Positions 24,901-37,004 of a stretch of 64,000 nucleotides of DNA are shown piece after piece; within the stretch, counting starts at the first letter, position 1, and the number at the start of each line of letters is the position of its first letter. The stretch is from Drosophila persimilis (taxonomy: Eukaryota > Arthropoda > Insecta > Diptera > Drosophilidae). The position numbers and the translations under genes are program-made. Where the stretch lies: NCBI RefSeq assembly GCF_003286085.1, contig NW_020825288.1:12400001-12464000 (forward strand). Reading direction: 5' to 3'. The notes below the pieces were generated by a model, which was not told the origin of the DNA, did not search any database, and saw only the letters and a list, made by a program, of their open reading frames with translations.

Positions 24901-27900
24901 GTTTGCTAAAAAAGCGCAAGTGTTGAGAAATTTCCAAGAAAATGGAAACGAAAAGAAGAAGGCACATTTCTTTCTGGATTGCGTGGTCGTTGGGAGCATT
25001 TTGTAATTTGTTTATCGTTTGTGGAGTGGAGTGGCACTGACAAACAATGACCGCCATTGTATTCGGCAATTTCCCAGAATTTATGAATTATAATGTTGCC
25101 CTATAGACAATTTTAATTGAGCTTTTTATGGCATACTGTGCGGGGAGGATGTGCCCTAAGGGTTGCCACAGCCACCCGCGAAAGTCGACGCCGATCTCTA
25201 CAAGTCAAGCATAACGACCAGGCTAAGTAAAAGTATACGATTTCATGGCAAACAGAGCCATTTGTAAGCCATTTGTACCAAACACAGATTCAGATGCAGA
25301 ATACAGAAGCATCAGCCGGCTACCGAATCCGTTTCGAATTTCCGCTGGGATCCGAAAGGACAACGGAACGGAGACGAGAATCCATGAGCAAATATTGACC
25401 AAATAGGGCCCAGGGCTAGGGCTGTTAGAGGCAAGGGCACGGCCATATGCATCTCCATTTCGTTTCAGAGTTTATGATTTTTTAAGCTGTTTGCCCGACC
25501 TCTTCACATTTTTGTAGCTGTTTGCCTTTCATTAACAGAAGCTGGTGAAGCTGGTGATGCGGCTGCTGCTGCTGCCGCTGCTCAGCCTCGACTCGAGATC
25601 GGATTTGATCGGATCAGGCAACCACTTTGAGGGCAGGGCATAAGTGCTTGCATTGATCAAGTCGCTTACTAGTGGAAAGCCGGGAAACCGGAAAGTCAGG
25701 AAGGGTCCTTATTAGAAATAAAGTAGCACGCTGCTGCTCCTGGGCACTGCCTGTTCTACATGATCAGCGGCTTAACTCCAAATTAAACAAACAAAATATC
25801 TTTTAGCGCTCGAAGGTTCTGTTCTTCGTTCCCGTTGGCAAATAAGCAAACACATCTCAACGGCGAGGCGACCTGGGATATGCACCTGAAATTTATTTCT
25901 CCTCTGATCGTGACCGACACACGAAGATCGTTCCACGACGGTGGCATGTTTGCACCTCTAATAAGACCAACAGTCAGTGCCGACGCGTCGTCGAGGCAGG
26001 CAGTCACCACTCCAAAGGGTCAACAAAATGTTGCACTTGTACATCCCTCCCAGAAAGGTTAGGAATAGAATGAGACCTGGACTCCTACTGCTCCTCGAAA
26101 TGGAACTGCAACTAGCATCATCTCTCATTAATCAAATTTGTTTTGGAGACTGGGCACGTTGCAAAATGTTTGCCCGCTGCTGCTGCTGCTTCTGCTCTTG
26201 ACTCATCATCATCTTCATCATCCAGACCCCAAGGGGGGAATCGATGTGCCTGCTCTAATAGGGAATACGTGACTAATTTGCATGTGGCGGAGAGCATTTT
26301 ATTCTGGCTCTGACCGGGCCGGATGTCGATTGGCGGCCATAAATCACAAGGGGAAATCAACATCAACTTACAGCAATGATGATGATTTTGAAGGCGATGT
26401 TCAAACATTTTCCCAATTACCTAACAAGTCACACAACCGATAGCCGATCATCCGCTTTGCCCAATTCAGTTAAATTCCTTTTCCAATTTTTCGGTTTAGC
26501 GAAGGTTCTATTCTTATCGGTAGTCGCATGAATAACTCAAATATCATAATTAAACTGCAAGTGCTCAACTTTGGACTCCATTAATCTTCCATAATTGCCC
26601 GAAATTGATGTCATGCGTATTTGAAAAGCCATTAAAACAGTCCAGCAAAGCAATCTTCAATAGATCCAAGCAAAGACACAACAAAAAACAAGAAGATGAA
26701 ACCATCTACATCATTCATTGGGAGCCCGACAACTAGAAGATATTTGTTAAGACAAATTTATGAACGTTTAGCACAAAAGTCAAGCACTCGGAGATAATGT
26801 TCACGAAGAGACCAAACAAATTGCGGCCCTCATTGAACATATTTCGAATACTTTTCCTCGACGACGAAGACAGCAGCAGAGCAGAAGGAAGAATGTGGTG
26901 TGGGAAAGGTGTATCGACTAAGGGATATCCATTGACATATCGACGGCATTAGGCTGAAGATTGCACATGATTAAATCGGAGTGGACTCAGTATTAATAAA
27001 TCAATAAATCCATATGTAAACATGAATTGAAATATGTAGGATATCTTTAATTTATTGTTTATATATTAAATGAAACCTTTTAACGAAACATTGGAAGCTC
27101 ACAAAAAAAGGATTTTTGCATAAAACCCTCTTCTCTAACAGTCTTATATGCCCTCCTCGACTTCTTTTGTAAGGAGTATAACAGTGAAGTGGAGGGAAAT
27201 CTCTGAAGATGCCTGCATTGCTACTCCATCCTATAGGTAGCACATTTGTCGTATGTGTGATCTTTGACGTTGCCTCATCCCTTCATGGCTCTGGCTCTGG
27301 CGCTGGCGCTGGATACTCTGTTGCAGCCAGCAGCTAAGTGTAGGAAAAGACCCAAGACCCTCTATGTTTGTAACTCAATTCGAAAATAATTAACGATCAC
27401 GAGATTACAAATGTCAAACATAATGTCAAGCTGGGGGCTGCCGCAGTATCACATATTTGCCACCGGCACCGTGGCTGTCACTGGGGAAATGCCCTGCTCC
27501 TGTCGAGCCGAATGTTCAAAGACCAAACACGAAAACCACCGACTTGGTTCCCGAATGGAAATGGAAGTGGGAGACCCCCATCCACTCGCCAGCCGCAATG
27601 CGTGTGGGTCTGTGGCGAGTGCCAGCCGATTTGTTGTGACTTATGTCAAGACAATTGTGTCTCCGGCTCTGAAAGAACTGCATGAAGTGGGGAGTAATCC
27701 CCGTATCCGAGATTTGCGCACAGATCTGTGGGAGTTCTTGGCTCTGTGTTCTTCACCGAGCACAAGTTTTATTCAAATATTAACAAAAGTCGTATACCGA
27801 ATCCCGTTTTCAAACCTACGAATAGAGCACTTATGTTGTAGATAATGGCAGAGAATAACTATCCTCAAGGAGCTGATGTTGTAGCCTCTGAAGCCGCTGC

Positions 27901-30900
27901 CGCCGGAGCTGCGGTTGTGGCATCTGCAGGGGCAGGAGCTACTGTAGCAGCAGGTGGAGCAGCAGGTGCAGCCGGAGGAGGAGCGCCAGGGGCAGCCGCA
28001 GGAGGAGCGGCAGGGGCAGCAGTTGGTGCTACTGCAGGAGCCCCTACTGGAGCAGCAGTTGTCTCAGCAGCTTGACTCGGACCTTTTTGATCAATTACAA
28101 CTGTACAGTTGCGACAAATGACTGAAAGGAAATATATTTATAAAGCCGATGACATCAGTAGCATCCCGGAACCTACGGATCTCCTCTGAGTCACCATCGC
28201 TGTCATCAAAGTAATCTCCTAGTATGCTGGAAAACCAGTCGTAGGCATCCCGTTTCTAAAATACAAAACTTTAGCCAACGAGAATGGGATGTTCCTTAGC
28301 TTCATACCGGTTTCGCAGGACTCTGCTCTGAGGGTCGGGCATGAGTACCCAGCAAATGGAAGAGCAGGCAGAAGCCCAGTATTAAAATAAGTTCACTTCT
28401 AGCTGGCATTCTAACTTTGACTGACTGGCAATACAGCGGAGAGACCGGCTTATATAGAGCTATTAATGACACATGAATACATGAATGTGGATGAGTATCT
28501 TAGACTCCTACCGAAAGATCATAAAGATCATCTTGCTCAGTAGCACTTACAAATAATATAATAATATGTATGTGCTACTGAGCAAGCAGATATTCGTATG
28601 GTGTTCGATTTTCTACTTCTCTAAAGATCCTCTTTTGCGGATGATAATCACCTATTTCTGGAGTCTAAACGGTATCCTACAGTCGAGCTTTCTATATTTA
28701 TCTCCCCGAAATGCTCTCTCAACATGAACAATCACCTTTTATGTGGGAGATACCGGCTATTTCGTACTATTTGTTCGTATTTATGCAGCTGCACGTACTA
28801 CGTCTGGCCCATTTGTCTAGTGGGGTTGGCCCCAAGTACAAGTGCCTGGCAATGATCGAACTGCAATTGACAAGTGCGCAAATCCATAACCATAAAGTAC
28901 ATGAAATTTGAAACTGTCTGTCGATCGTTAGTCGATGATGCCCGCTGGCCGGCAACAAGTGTCTGCGGGGCTGCCAATTTGGGATTGTAATACGATATAC
29001 CTTCATGCCAATGGACTTGTAAGTCGATTGCATTCGATTTCTTGAATGGGGGTCGATACACTTGCCATGCCTGCCCTCGGCTAAGTCTAAGTCCCTTCTT
29101 TGTTCGGTTCCTTCCTGCTTTCTTTGCAGCTTGCGGTGTAACGGGTAACGGGGTAACTCGGGAGCCCTATTGTGGTCCATTTTTATGGCGCTGCACCACG
29201 AGTACGTGTGTTGTGCCTGAAGTTTCTGTTGTGAAACACAATTCGAAATTAGAAGTCAGCGCAGATGTACAACATTTCCTCCAATTGCCTCTTATTGGAT
29301 TGGAACTGCAGGGGAACCCAGTGGCAGAGGCAGGTGCCATGGCTGATGCATCGAAACGAGTGTTTTAGTCGTTTAGCACTCGATGTAGATCTTATTACCG
29401 AAATAGACTGGCGCAGCTATTAACAAAATTCCTATGACAAAACTACTCCTGGGCATAACTATAAATATTCAAACTTATAATTTAATTTCGTAAACAAAAG
29501 AATAACAATATCCATTCGTACTTTCTCTCTAACAATACTATACTCGTATAACAACTTTTCCAACAATTGAGCAGTCGAACAATAACTAACTAAAACGGTT
29601 TAATTTCACCTACTCCTAGGTAGGGATCTGTCCACAGTGCCCCCAGCGCCAAGGGGGAAATCTTTGCGTCATCGTTGAATGAGCATTTCCGCACGTTCGT
29701 TGCATTCAAATGTTGTTTTCCAAGTCCACAATCTCTGGTACGATTCTCGAAACACCCACATCCGCAGTTCTAAGAAGCAAATGGTAGCAACGATTTTCAG
29801 TTGAAGAAACGGACAAACCCCAACCCATTTCTCTTCCACTTCTTTTACCCCTTACCACTCTTTTTTGCAAGCGAAACTAATTAGAGGCAAATGTGGTTTT
29901 GTTCGCTTCCCATTCTAGGGAATGCTCTTTGTTTACATATACTCTCAAGATGGGGCATGTTACCCATGGTTAACTGATATACCATATATTATTGATATGT
30001 ATATTCGAACCTTTTCGTACACATGCAAACTTTTATGATCGCCTGTTACTTACTTTATCTTATATATTATATTGGCGGACCATTTTTATTCTACGAATGT
30101 CAACAGGGCATCTACACTTCGATTTGCCGAAGGCAGCTTTATTTTTTCCCATGCTAAAGACTCTAACCCCTCTCCTTGCTCTCTCTCTCTCTCGTTGCAG
30201 AGTCGCAGTGTCCGCAGTATGGCGAGGTGAACCAACTTGGCGGCGTCTTTGTCAATGGCCGGCCATTGCCGAATGCGACGCGCATGCGGATCGTGGAGCT
30301 GGCCCGCCTGGGTATCCGGCCCTGCGACATTTCCCGCCAGTTGCGGGTGAGTCATGGCTGTGTGTCCAAGATACTGGCGCGCTACCACGAGACGGGCTCC
30401 ATACTGCCGGGCGCCATTGGTGGCTCCAAGCCGCGAGTGACCACGCCCAAGGTGGTCAACTACATCAGGGAGCTGAAGCAACGCGATCCGGGCATCTTCG
30501 CCTGGGAGATCCGGGACCGGCTGCTCAGTGAGGGAATCTGTGACAAGACGAATGTGCCCAGCGTCAGTTCCATTTCACGCATCCTGCGCAACAAGCTGGG
30601 CAGCATCGGGCACCACCATGCCCCGGGCGGATCAAATGGCTCGGGATTGGGGAGCGTGGGCAGTGGAAACAGTAGCAACGGAAATGGCGGCGGCGCTGGC
30701 AATGTGGGTGGCAGCAATGGCAACGGCATGAGTGTTGGAAACACACACTCACACCCACACCCACACTCACATCCACACCATCACCATCAGACAGCAGCCG
30801 TAGCAGCGGCCAGCGCCCACCATGTCCACGCCCATGCCCATGCCCACGCCCACCTCTACAATTCCATCTATCAGCCGTACAGTGCCGCGGCCGCATACAG

Positions 30901-31297
30901 CATGAAGGCCGTATCATGTGGCAGCCCCTCGCCCCCTCAAGGATCAGGGGGCCAGACACATCCACACCAGCTGCGCAGCGTGGCCGCCGCCGCGGCAGCC
31001 GCCCACTGGCCATCGTCGCATTCGGTAAGCGATATCCTGGCCCACCATCAAGCCGTCGCTTTACGGGCCAGCTGCCAGGTGGGCGTAGGAGTGGGCATGG
31101 GTAACACGGTGTCGCCGCTGCCAATGACCCCCTCGCCTGTGACCGGTGGAGCCAGTGGGGGGCAGCCACTGCTCGACTGCGAGGGTGGGCCAGGGCAACA
31201 GACGCCCTACAATTACTACATGTACTTTCAAAATGGTGGCATGCACCATCATCACCATCACGGCGGTATGATGGCCGCCGGGGCCACGGGCTTATGA
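18988..31297 (+). CDS. Poxm: Pox meso, paired-domain transcription factor
   Basis: Coding exon 1 is only 10 nt (18988-18997, ATG GAC CCA G, donor GTAGGT). Exon 2 is 30201-31297 after a polypyrimidine tract and GCAG. The join gives [18 protein letters not shown] and a 368-aa protein. Residues about 5-132 are a complete paired domain ([78 protein letters not shown]) with no homeodomain, as in the PAX1/9 class. The rest is low-complexity (Gly/Asn, His-rich [14 protein letters not shown] and HAHAHAHAH), followed by [10 protein letters not shown] and a C-terminus ending MMAAGATGL. It is a nuclear DNA-binding regulator of somatic mesoderm patterning in Drosophila. The length and the C-terminal sequence match my recollection of D. 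melanogaster Poxm (CG9610) closely. The 11.2-kb intron carries a nested gene. Confidence 0.96.
27768..27773 (-). terminator. Poly(A) signal of the nested gene
   Basis: AATAAA on the minus strand, about 95 bp after the TGA at 27865-27867. Confidence 0.6.
27865..28409 (-). CDS. Nested gene: small secreted Ala/Pro-rich protein
   Basis: Three minus-strand coding exons: 28308-28409, 28177-28255 and 27865-28121. Introns of 52 and 55 bp have GTATGA/GTAGGT donors and TTTTAG/TTTCAG acceptors, and all phases fit. The predicted product is 145 aa. A clear signal peptide ([20 protein letters not shown]) is followed by an acidic segment ([20 protein letters not shown]), a short CRNC motif, and a tail of [24 protein letters not shown] repeats ending TTSAP. 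A TATA box and initiator sit at the right distance upstream and an AATAAA about 95 bp downstream. The gene lies entirely within the Pox meso intron, on the opposite strand. I do not recognise the family; the composition suggests an extracellular low-complexity or heavily O-glycosylated protein. The KR before DAYDW could be a dibasic processing site. Confidence 0.75.
28451..28457 (-). promoter_or_regulatory. TATA box of the nested gene
   Basis: On the minus strand TATATAAG precedes an initiator-like CAGTCAGTC (about 28429-28418) by roughly 30 bp. The ATG follows about 15 bp later, giving a very short leader. This is strong independent support for the nested gene. Confidence 0.7.
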
Positions 31298-31878
31298 AGA
31301 TGCGGATGCGAATGCAGTAGTGGAAGCTTCGCCGGAGGCCATTAGTCATTGTGTGAGCTGGGGGTGGGTTAAGGGCTTAACTACTAAGGATACGATACTC
31401 TCGTCTAAGCGGAAACGGTTCCAGTCAACACTTTCGCCGGAAAAACGTAGGAATTTGCAAAGCATACTTTTGGGGGAAGTCTTTACGTTCCGACAGATGT
31501 TTTTGATGAATCGATGCCGGGCCACAGTGATAGGTCCTCACTGTACGGGTACTATTTCTATACGAATTTTATGTAATTTTGGAGATTTTTCTTTGTGTTT
31601 TTTGTTTTTTTTCGGATTGTTAGAGTTCTGAGTTGGAGTTAGTCAGATTTATCAGAAGAACTACAAGTAACTCTTTATTTTGAAATGGAAAGTATTGAGT
31701 TCTGTTGCGGGATGGTATGTTAATCGATATAGGTTTGTAGGTATATGTGTTATATAGGTTCTTGTTCTCATAACGACTATTTGTACAATATGCTCACTAA
31801 GTAAACTAGTTGACTAATTTATGCTACGATTACAGCAACTATAATTAATAATAATAATTAAACCAAGTGTAACTATCG

Positions 31879-31884
31879 AATAAA
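31879..31884 (+). terminator. Probable Pox meso poly(A) signal
   Basis: AATAAA about 580 bp after the Pox meso stop and before the convergent Ctr1B stop at 32049. Earlier variants could also be used. Confidence 0.45.
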
Positions 31885-32048
31885 ATTGTATTTTTAGACA
31901 ATTTGTGTAATTACTTTGCGGCAATGCCTTGGGGACGGGTGTTTCTAAACCTAATGTGGATGAGGCTGCAATATTCAACAATACATTAAAGATCCAATAC
32001 AATTCAATCCTTCCATCATCTATCCCGGCTACACCTTAGTCCTTCCGC

Positions 32049-33063
32049 CTAAGGACAACACTCGCTCTCGTCGGGTGTCTTCTTGTTCCAGCCAAAGAAG
32101 AAGTAGCCAAAGCCCAGGCCCAGAACCACGGCGAGGCAAAGCCAGTAGTTGAAGGTCATGAATATCAGCATGAGCAGGTAGGATACCACTATCTGCAGCA
32201 GATTCAGCAGCGACTGGATAATGTGCGTCGAGTCCAGCAAGCGCTGCCAGTAGCTCTTCTCCCTGGCCTCGGCCAGGGGGGTGTCCGAACAGCCTGTGCA
32301 TCCACTCGGATTGTCGTTCTTTCGCCGCTGCTCCTCGGCCAAGCGTTCCTTGCGGGCGACTCTACGCGCCAGATGCTGGCGGAGGAACTTCAGCGCCTCG
32401 TATAAAAAGGAAACCAAAAACCAAAATAAAGCCGAGAGAACGAACTCTGTGACCGTCGCTGCCACCCAGCCGCGCCATAAAATACGTTCGCAGTGTCCGG
32501 CATGAAACTGTCAAAAAGAGAGAGAAGGGAGGGAGACAAAGAGAGAGTACATGGTGAGCTTCAGGCCAGTGAGGTGTTAATTGTACATTTTACAGGGTGC
32601 AGCAAGCAGCACCTCTGTGCAAACTGTGTTTAAGATTAGTTTTGACCTGATAAAAATCGCCTATCTTTGACCCACTAAACTTGATCGATGTTATCATTGT
32701 GCTTAACCTAATAGAGCACCCTGTATAGCATGTATTTTGATATGCTACCCTTTGTTGCCGAGAGTAACTAAATGAGAACTGGAGAGCAACAGCAAATTCA
32801 TCGCGAGAGGAGAGCACAGTTTACATATGTATGCGAGCAAGTATGAGCGAGTAAATAGATAATTTAACTTGTTGTCAGTTCTCTGGTCTCGTCGCTAAAT
32901 CTCATACAGCGTAGCTGGAAATTCCGTAAATAATCCCTCTGTCCCAATCAAAAGCAATCATCTAGAGATCCAAAACGATTGTGTAACTTACCACCATGAT
33001 CATGGGGCAGGACTTGGCTGTGCTAGTGGAATCATCAGATCCGTGATTGTGATCCATATCCAT
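32049..33063 (-). CDS. Ctr1B: High-affinity copper transporter, Ctr1 family (Ctr1B)
   Basis: Exon 1 is 32992-33063 (MDMDHNHGSDDSTSTAKSCP, then MIMV), with a GTAAGT donor; after a 484-bp intron, exon 2 is 32049-32507; 176 aa. The short extracellular N-terminus has Met/His copper-binding clusters. Three membrane helices follow: TEFVLSALFWFLVSFLYEAL; a second carrying the MxxxM motif (MLIFM) that lines the trimer pore; and a third with tight glycine packing (GLGFG...FFFGW). The C-terminus ends ECCP, a Cys pair expected to hand on Cu(I). The protein sits in the plasma membrane and imports copper. I assign Ctr1B from the 84E-F context (CG7459, from memory). In D. melanogaster Ctr1B is induced by MTF-1 under copper scarcity, and a metal-response-element cluster lies upstream here. 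Confidence 0.9.
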
Positions 33064-33941
33064 CTTGGCGGTCAGGTTTATTTGATAATATAATTAAATA
33101 AAGCACAAATTAGGGAAAAGCCGAAAGCTGTTCACGGGAGACAGGTTAGTGATAACCGCAACACTGTTCATGGACTGAGAGCGAAGCGTCGACTGTTGCC
33201 CCCATATGGTCGTGAGTTGTTTTTTAAAGAAAAATCGACCCTAATCCCCGTCGAGACGATAGGCAAGTGCGCTTATCTCTGAGAAATGGGAAATTCACGT
33301 TATCAACTGGTAGCGGGCAGCAGGTTGCAGGCGCCGATATCAACAGCCCAGCCCAGAGAGGGGGTCTTTACACTGAGCAAGAGTAATGGCCAGATATACA
33401 TATATAAACACGAATAGATATAAATACATTTATCACCAAACATGATTATAATCTGTAATACATCTTTCCCACAAGATAAGATAAAGATAAAGATAGAATA
33501 AAGACAGCTATTCATCTTTTTACCTTTGGCAGATTTGCATCTTTCAGATCAAGGTCATCATCAGACTGTACTTTACACCAAAAAAAAAAAAAACCAAAAG
33601 CCCATTCTACACAGAGTGATTTATAGAGCAAACCAACCAAAGGTTGTGGAATATTCTTAAGTGCAGACTTATTTATTGCAATTAAGATTATCAATTGTGA
33701 GCTAACGAAATTGTTGCTGCATCTCAATGTGTTTAAACGTTTTGCTCTATTTTCCTTCGAGTTGAACTTTATGGTATTCGGCTGATATATACGCGCACCT
33801 ACATGGGTACATACATTGGCTACTGGCTGGAGCGATAGCAACCGTCGGGCGGCGATTTTGCCGGTTGTCTGCCTTAGTCCCACTTGGCTTTCAAAGAGTT
33901 TTATTTCAAACTGGTCTCGTATGCCGTTTTAATGGATGGCC

Positions 33942-34027
33942 GTGTGCAAACATTCTACGGCCGTGCGCAAATTCTACGGACATTCTTCAGGCCGTGTGCC
34001 AATTTCGAAAGACAAGTGCCGAGTGCA
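33942..34027 (-). promoter_or_regulatory. Candidate metal-response-element cluster
   Basis: Three matches to the MTF-1 core TGCRCNC on the minus strand: TGCACAC (33948-33942), TGCGCAC (33969-33963) and TGCACTC (34027-34021). They lie 0.88-0.96 kb upstream of the Ctr1B ATG and would be the expected regulatory input for Ctr1B. Confidence 0.5.
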
Positions 34028-34358
34028 AAAACGATATTGCAGAGGGGCAAATGGTTCAGTAATTGGTTAAAGAGAAAAGGTTTTCATGACGTTCCTTTGA
34101 AGGGGAAATACTTGTGTTCATAATAGTTGAAAAGACTTCATTTGTATGTTCCACGACCAATATATCTTTGATTTAAATTATATATGATTAAAAACAGTTT
34201 AAAAATCACTTTATATCACTTATATCTGGAAATAAATCAAAATAAGAGAACCCACTGCGAAACAATATTGAATTTAACTGCCAAAGACAGTGCTACCAAA
34301 TTCATATTTTCTGGCCGATGTGGCAGCCCTGTAAGTTTTAACTAGCTGGCATCTCTTG

Positions 34359-35655
34359 AATCATATCGAAATTCCAATAAGAATCTTGCCTTATTTTAGA
34401 TTATTTTATTATACAACCTATTAAATTAGCATTCATATCCTTGTGACTGTTTCACTTTCAAACAATTCTAATTTGGCGCGCAACAGTCGGTAGCCGTTCG
34501 GTGGGATATTTGCTATCTTTTTCCCACTGTCCTTTTTCCCATCAACAATGTCCCTTACATTCCACACTCACTTAAGTTTTCTTACGTTTTATGGGCCAGA
34601 CTCATGTGCCGTGAAATCGAGCAGCATTGCTCCACAACATTCCGCTTGAGCAATATTTTGCATACCCTGGGAAATGGATATTATAGAACTGAGAGAATTT
34701 TTGTCATCTAATGCACCAAAAAACGGCCAAAACTCAGTCTCTGTTGAAAAGATATTTCAACGATATTTTGATGGTTGTGGTCTTCTTACTGAAACCAAAT
34801 ATGGGTATCAGGATCGACATATATTTACAAGACCCTAATCATATGCATTAATATGTCCAAAACATAACAATCTGAGATCATTAATTACGTTTTAAAACAG
34901 CTTGGAGAAACAGTTTCTTCATATATATCAACGAAATAGGGTATACCTATACCCAAACCACGGTTGACGTGACATTTCATACTCACTTACGTTGCCACTG
35001 GTTTTTTGTTGACTTTTTTTGCTTAAACCTTGTTTTATACACAATACAATAATAGAAAATGTATTCCTTAATGGCCTAGAATTATGTGGGCAGAGCTAAT
35101 GGTTTTAGTTAGGTAGCATTATTCAACGGAATAAAGAAATTAAACAATTGGAACGATTTTTCTCTTACGTTTTATTACGTTTCATTTGCTTGATCTTTTT
35201 CGCTAAAACCTTTTTTTAAGCAAAATCCAATAAAAGCAAGTATTTAGAATAGGCCAGTTAAATAGAAAATTGATTCATTAATTGTATAAAACTATGTGGG
35301 CATGGCTAAATGTTCTATATAGCTAATAATATTCGACGGAACATCAAAATTGTGCTATTTTCCAATCTTTAACGGAGAGCGATTAACCTATTATAAGCCA
35401 AGGGGGTATTTCACTTTTCCACCGAAAATAATGAAAATTGAATAATGTTAGCGCAGTTCAGGTGAAAGATATAGTGGTTTTTTTTTTAAGTGCAGAGGAA
35501 AGATGACATGAATCTACAAAAATAATTTACAATCGTTAATATTTTCCGCCATTTACCTCAAGTCGCTAAACTGTTTAAATAGAGGGGGCTTAAGTGGGCA
35601 ACACTGCTTTATCATGCCGAAATTCCAATAAGAATCTTGCCTTTTTTTCGATTTT
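34359..35655. repeat. Dispersed repeat block in the Coq2 5' flank, bounded by a direct repeat
   Basis: CGAAATTCCAATAAGAATCT followed by TGCC occurs at about 34365 and again at about 35618, just upstream of Coq2. Between them (about 34440-35370) lies a non-coding repeat with two sub-copies of the ATGTGGGCA(T/G)...AATATTCGACGGAA word. Related copies occur at 6180-6400, inverted at 38960-39415, and at 43790-44010. Confidence 0.65.
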
Positions 35656-35753
35656 CAAGTGAGTTTTGACAAAACGCCGAATGCCTATTGTGTAATTAAT
35701 TATTGGAAACGTTGAAGTAGGACAGCCCGCCGTTCCAAGGACGCTGAATTGCA

Positions 35754-37004
35754 ATGTTTGCGGTACGACATTTGCTGAAGAGCAGAAAGCATCTGCCCTA
35801 CGCTTATGCGGCGGCGACAACAACAAAGAGCACGCTGCCAATGCCAGCTGTGCCGGCGCGTGTTCTTATTGGCCTCCACACAGATAGTGATTGCCGCAAC
35901 GAGAGGCTACCGCAGATCCAGGAGCTTTCTTTTCGCAAGATGTCATCGCTGCCCACATCCAAGAAGCCAGGATCGTTGCTCGAAGAGCTTTACGCAGCTA
36001 CGAAGCCATATGCCCAGCTGATGAGGATTGATCGACCCATTGGCACATACTTGTTGTTCTGGCCCTGTGCGTGGAGCATAGCGTTGAGTGCAGATGCGGG
36101 CTGTTGGCCGGACCTTACCATGCTGGGTTTGTTTGGAACGGGAGCATTGATAATGCGTGGCGCCGGCTGCACTATAAACGATCTCTGGGACAAGGATATT
36201 GACGCCAAGGTGGAGCGAACGCGGACGCGGCCACTCGCATCCGGGCAGATTAGTCAGTTCGATGCTATTGTCTTTCTCTCGGCACAGCTGAGTCTCGGAC
36301 TACTGGTTCTTGTCCAGCTCAACTGGCAGTCAATTCTGTTGGGCGCCAGCTCACTGGGGCTGGTGATCACTTATCCCTTGATGAAGAGGGTGACCTATTG
36401 GCCCCAGTTGGTTCTTGGCATGGCCTTCAACTGGGGTGCTTTGTTGGGATGGTGTGCAACACAGGGAAGCGTCAACCTGGCCGCTTGTCTTCCGCTCTAC
36501 CTTTCTGGTGTTTGCTGGACCATTGTCTACGACACAATCTACGCCCACCAGGATAAGCTAGACGATTTGCAAATCGGTGTCAAATCCACTGCTTTGCGTT
36601 TTGGTGAGAACACCAAAGTTTGGCTATCAGGTTTCACCGCAGCCATGCTGACGGGTCTCTCTACCGCCGGCTGGGCCTGCGATCAAACGCTGCCGTACTA
36701 TGCCGCTGTTGGAGTTGTTGGCGCTCATCTTGTGCAGCAGGTGGGTTACTGAATCTTCCATGTGCCTGATTTCCACAATAACTTTCCTGTATTACAGATC
36801 TACTCCCTCAATATTGACAATCCCACCGACTGCGCCAAGAAATTTTTATCGAATCATCAGGTAGGACTCATTCTGTTTCTTGGAATCGTCCTTGGCACAC
36901 TACTGAAAGCGAACGACACTAAAAATCAGCCGCAACCCGCACTAACATCATCGGCAGCCAGCTCCTATGCTACGCTAACTCAAAAACCAGAAGTGTTGAG
37001 CTGA
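35754..37004 (+). CDS. Coq2: 4-hydroxybenzoate polyprenyltransferase, mitochondrial (Coq2)
   Basis: Exon 1 is 35754-36740 and exon 2 is 36798-37004 (57-bp intron, GTGGGT donor, TTACAG acceptor, phase 0); 397 aa. It attaches the polyprenyl tail to 4-hydroxybenzoate in ubiquinone synthesis at the inner mitochondrial membrane. The N-terminal ~90 residues are basic and Ser/Thr-rich, like a targeting peptide. Both Asp-rich prenyl-diphosphate/Mg sites of the UbiA family are intact: [20 protein letters not shown] and [12 protein letters not shown]. About eight hydrophobic helices follow the first site. Exon 2 adds the last helix ([15 protein letters not shown]) and a polar tail. The frame reading through the intron stops after three codons, so the splice is required. 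Corresponds to D. melanogaster sbo/Coq2 (CG9613, from memory). Confidence 0.95.

Larger units (their letters stand above)
18998..30200 (+). other. 11.2-kb Pox meso intron
   Basis: Runs from GTAGGT after the 10-nt coding exon to CTCTCTCTCTCTCGTTGCAG. Apart from the nested minus-strand gene at 27865-28409 I see no supported exon. The sequence is mostly unique and AT-rich, without recognisable transposons. This is an unusual absence next to the repeat-rich 34-53 kb half, and it fits a constrained regulatory intron (inference). Confidence 0.85.

Noticed and set aside
27845..28075. Plus-strand Ala/Gly-rich ORF (76 aa)
   Set aside because: It is the antisense shadow of the third exon of the nested minus-strand gene, which has splice sites, a signal peptide and a TATA box.
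30564..31349. Minus-strand 261-aa ORF over Pox meso
   Set aside because: Antisense to the Pox meso coding exon and low-complexity; produced by GC-rich codon bias.
33512..33883. 123-aa minus-strand ORF upstream of Ctr1B
   Set aside because: Low-complexity Phe run and no homology seen; might overlap a Ctr1B leader but coding is unsupported.
36762..37004. Separate 80-aa ORF after Coq2
   Set aside because: It is the second coding exon of Coq2, reached through a 57-bp intron in correct phase.
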